Below are positions 39,218 to 39,746 of a stretch of DNA of 39,746 nucleotides, one piece after another. Source of the DNA: Kitasatospora griseola (GTDB lineage Bacteria; Actinomycetota; Actinomycetes; Streptomycetales; Streptomycetaceae). Made by a program: the position numbers and the translations under genes. How positions within the stretch are numbered: position 1 is the first letter of the stretch; each line of letters begins with the position of its first letter. The stretch is from contig NZ_BMRI01000008.1 of the NCBI RefSeq assembly GCF_014648555.1, positions 229,040 to 268,785 on the forward strand, in the 5' to 3' direction. A model generated the notes under the pieces. The model was not told where the DNA came from. It worked only from the letters and a program-made list of their open reading frames with translations, and searched no databases.

Positions 39218-39746
39218 GTGAGCAAGGTCGTTCGGCACCCTAGGGGAAGACGGCGCCCGCACGGCGCACCCTGGTACACGCTCTATCCGAGGCGATTGTT
39301 GGCCCTGTGGGCGTGGTTCCGGCACTGGTGGCACGGTGTGCGGACGAAGCGGGAGGCACGCCGCAGCATCGTGCCCAACAGGAGCTGGTTCAGCCCCCGG
39401 CTCTCCTCCGTGCTCTTGCGGAGCTTTGCCATCCTCGGAGCGATCTGTCTGGTGGCGTGGGTCGGCCTGCTGATCTGGACCGGGGTCGTCGGCCCGGTCG
39501 GGTGGTTCAACAGCATCCAGAACAGCAACTGGTTCGGCACGATCGTGCCGTTCCTGCTCACCGCCTTCGGCGTGACCGTGTTCCTGCTCGTCGGCTACCG
39601 CTGGACCAGGAAGCCCGTGGTCGTCAAGGCGAGGAAGCGACCGCAGGATCTGGTCCCCACCGCCGGGACGATCATCGACGAGATCGTAGGTCGGGACGAG
39701 CTGTCGCAGGTCATCGCCCAAACCCTGCGCAATCGGCGGACCCGTA
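39218..39746 (+). CDS. N-terminus of a membrane-anchored protein, possibly a P-loop NTPase (partial)
   Basis: The frame runs from GTG at 39218 to the window edge with no stop; 176 codons are visible. GGAGGAG lies seven bases upstream. A basic, Trp-rich cytoplasmic start (RRLLALWAWFRHWWHGVRTK) is followed by two membrane helices (FAILGAICLVAWVGLLIW near residue 70-87 and TIVPFLLTAFGVTVFLLVGY near 106-125), a basic stretch, and then TAGTIIDEIVGRDELSQVIA with NRRTR at the edge. The EIVGRDEL-type motif usually stands just before the Walker A loop in streptomycete NACHT/AAA-like NTPases, but that loop lies outside the window, so the assignment is inference. Confidence 0.6.
   Translation, partial: MSKVVRHPRGRRRPHGAPWYTLYPRRLLALWAWFRHWWHGVRTKREARRSIVPNRSWFSPRLSSVLLRSFAILGAICLVAWVGLLIWTGVVGPVGWFNSIQNSNWFGTIVPFLLTAFGVTVFLLVGYRWTRKPVVVKARKRPQDLVPTAGTIIDEIVGRDELSQVIAQTLRNRRTR

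Overview
The window is very GC-rich DNA from a streptomycete-type actinobacterium (Streptomyces or a close relative such as Kitasatospora). The support is strong third-position GC bias, frequent GTG starts, GC-only hairpin terminators without U-tracts, and lineage-typical genes: a spore-associated protein A homologue, an RNase Sa-type secreted ribonuclease, and a HelR-type RNA polymerase recycling factor behind a rifamycin-associated palindrome.

Layout. 1-6.4 kb: a RibD/DHFR-fold reductase, a small secreted peptide, helR with its palindrome, a YhiM-family (DUF2776) membrane protein and a divergent AraC-type regulator, then a nested palindromic intergenic segment that may be a small RNA. 6.4-16 kb: a TPR protein, an IclR regulator, and purine catabolism: allB-alc on the minus strand, and a regulator followed by uraD-uraH-urate oxidase-8-oxoguanine deaminase on the plus strand. 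16-19.5 kb: a conserved hypothetical protein, an MFS exporter divergent from an ArsR-type regulator, and a small membrane protein. 19.5-24 kb: a Ro60 (TROVE) gene led by structured RNA, malate synthase and an AllR-type IclR repressor. 24-37.7 kb: patatin-like phospholipase, lipase, RNase, MoaF-like protein, membrane esterase, an SDR/TetR divergent pair, universal stress protein, alpha/beta hydrolase, sapA and a second MFS exporter. 37.7-39.2 kb is a scar of broken genes (two transposase fragments and a Mrr-type endonuclease fragment with an internal stop). The right edge holds the start of a membrane-anchored protein that may be a P-loop NTPase.

How the genes work together. The catabolic genes form a route: 8-oxoguanine to urate (deaminase), urate to allantoin (urate oxidase, UraH, UraD), allantoin to allantoate (AllB), allantoate to ureidoglycolate plus urea (Alc), and, after a lyase not found here, glyoxylate to malate (malate synthase). 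Two promoters 10.6 kb apart, for uraD and for malate synthase, share the same design: TCAAC-N5-GTTGA with its right arm running into a -35 box and a -10 box 17 bp further on. One site lies in front of the AllR-type repressor gene, so a single repressor probably links both units.

The most striking signal is the roughly 430 bp between malate synthase and the Ro60 gene. Read in the direction of the Ro60 gene it holds three copies of a motif starting GGTGCGCAGG. Two copies sit just inside closing stems, one a perfect 12-bp stem, and one encloses a canonical tRNA T-arm stacked on a 6-bp acceptor-like helix with no anticodon arm. This is what a tRNA-mimicking bacterial Y RNA would look like, apparently as a small cluster in the Ro60 leader.
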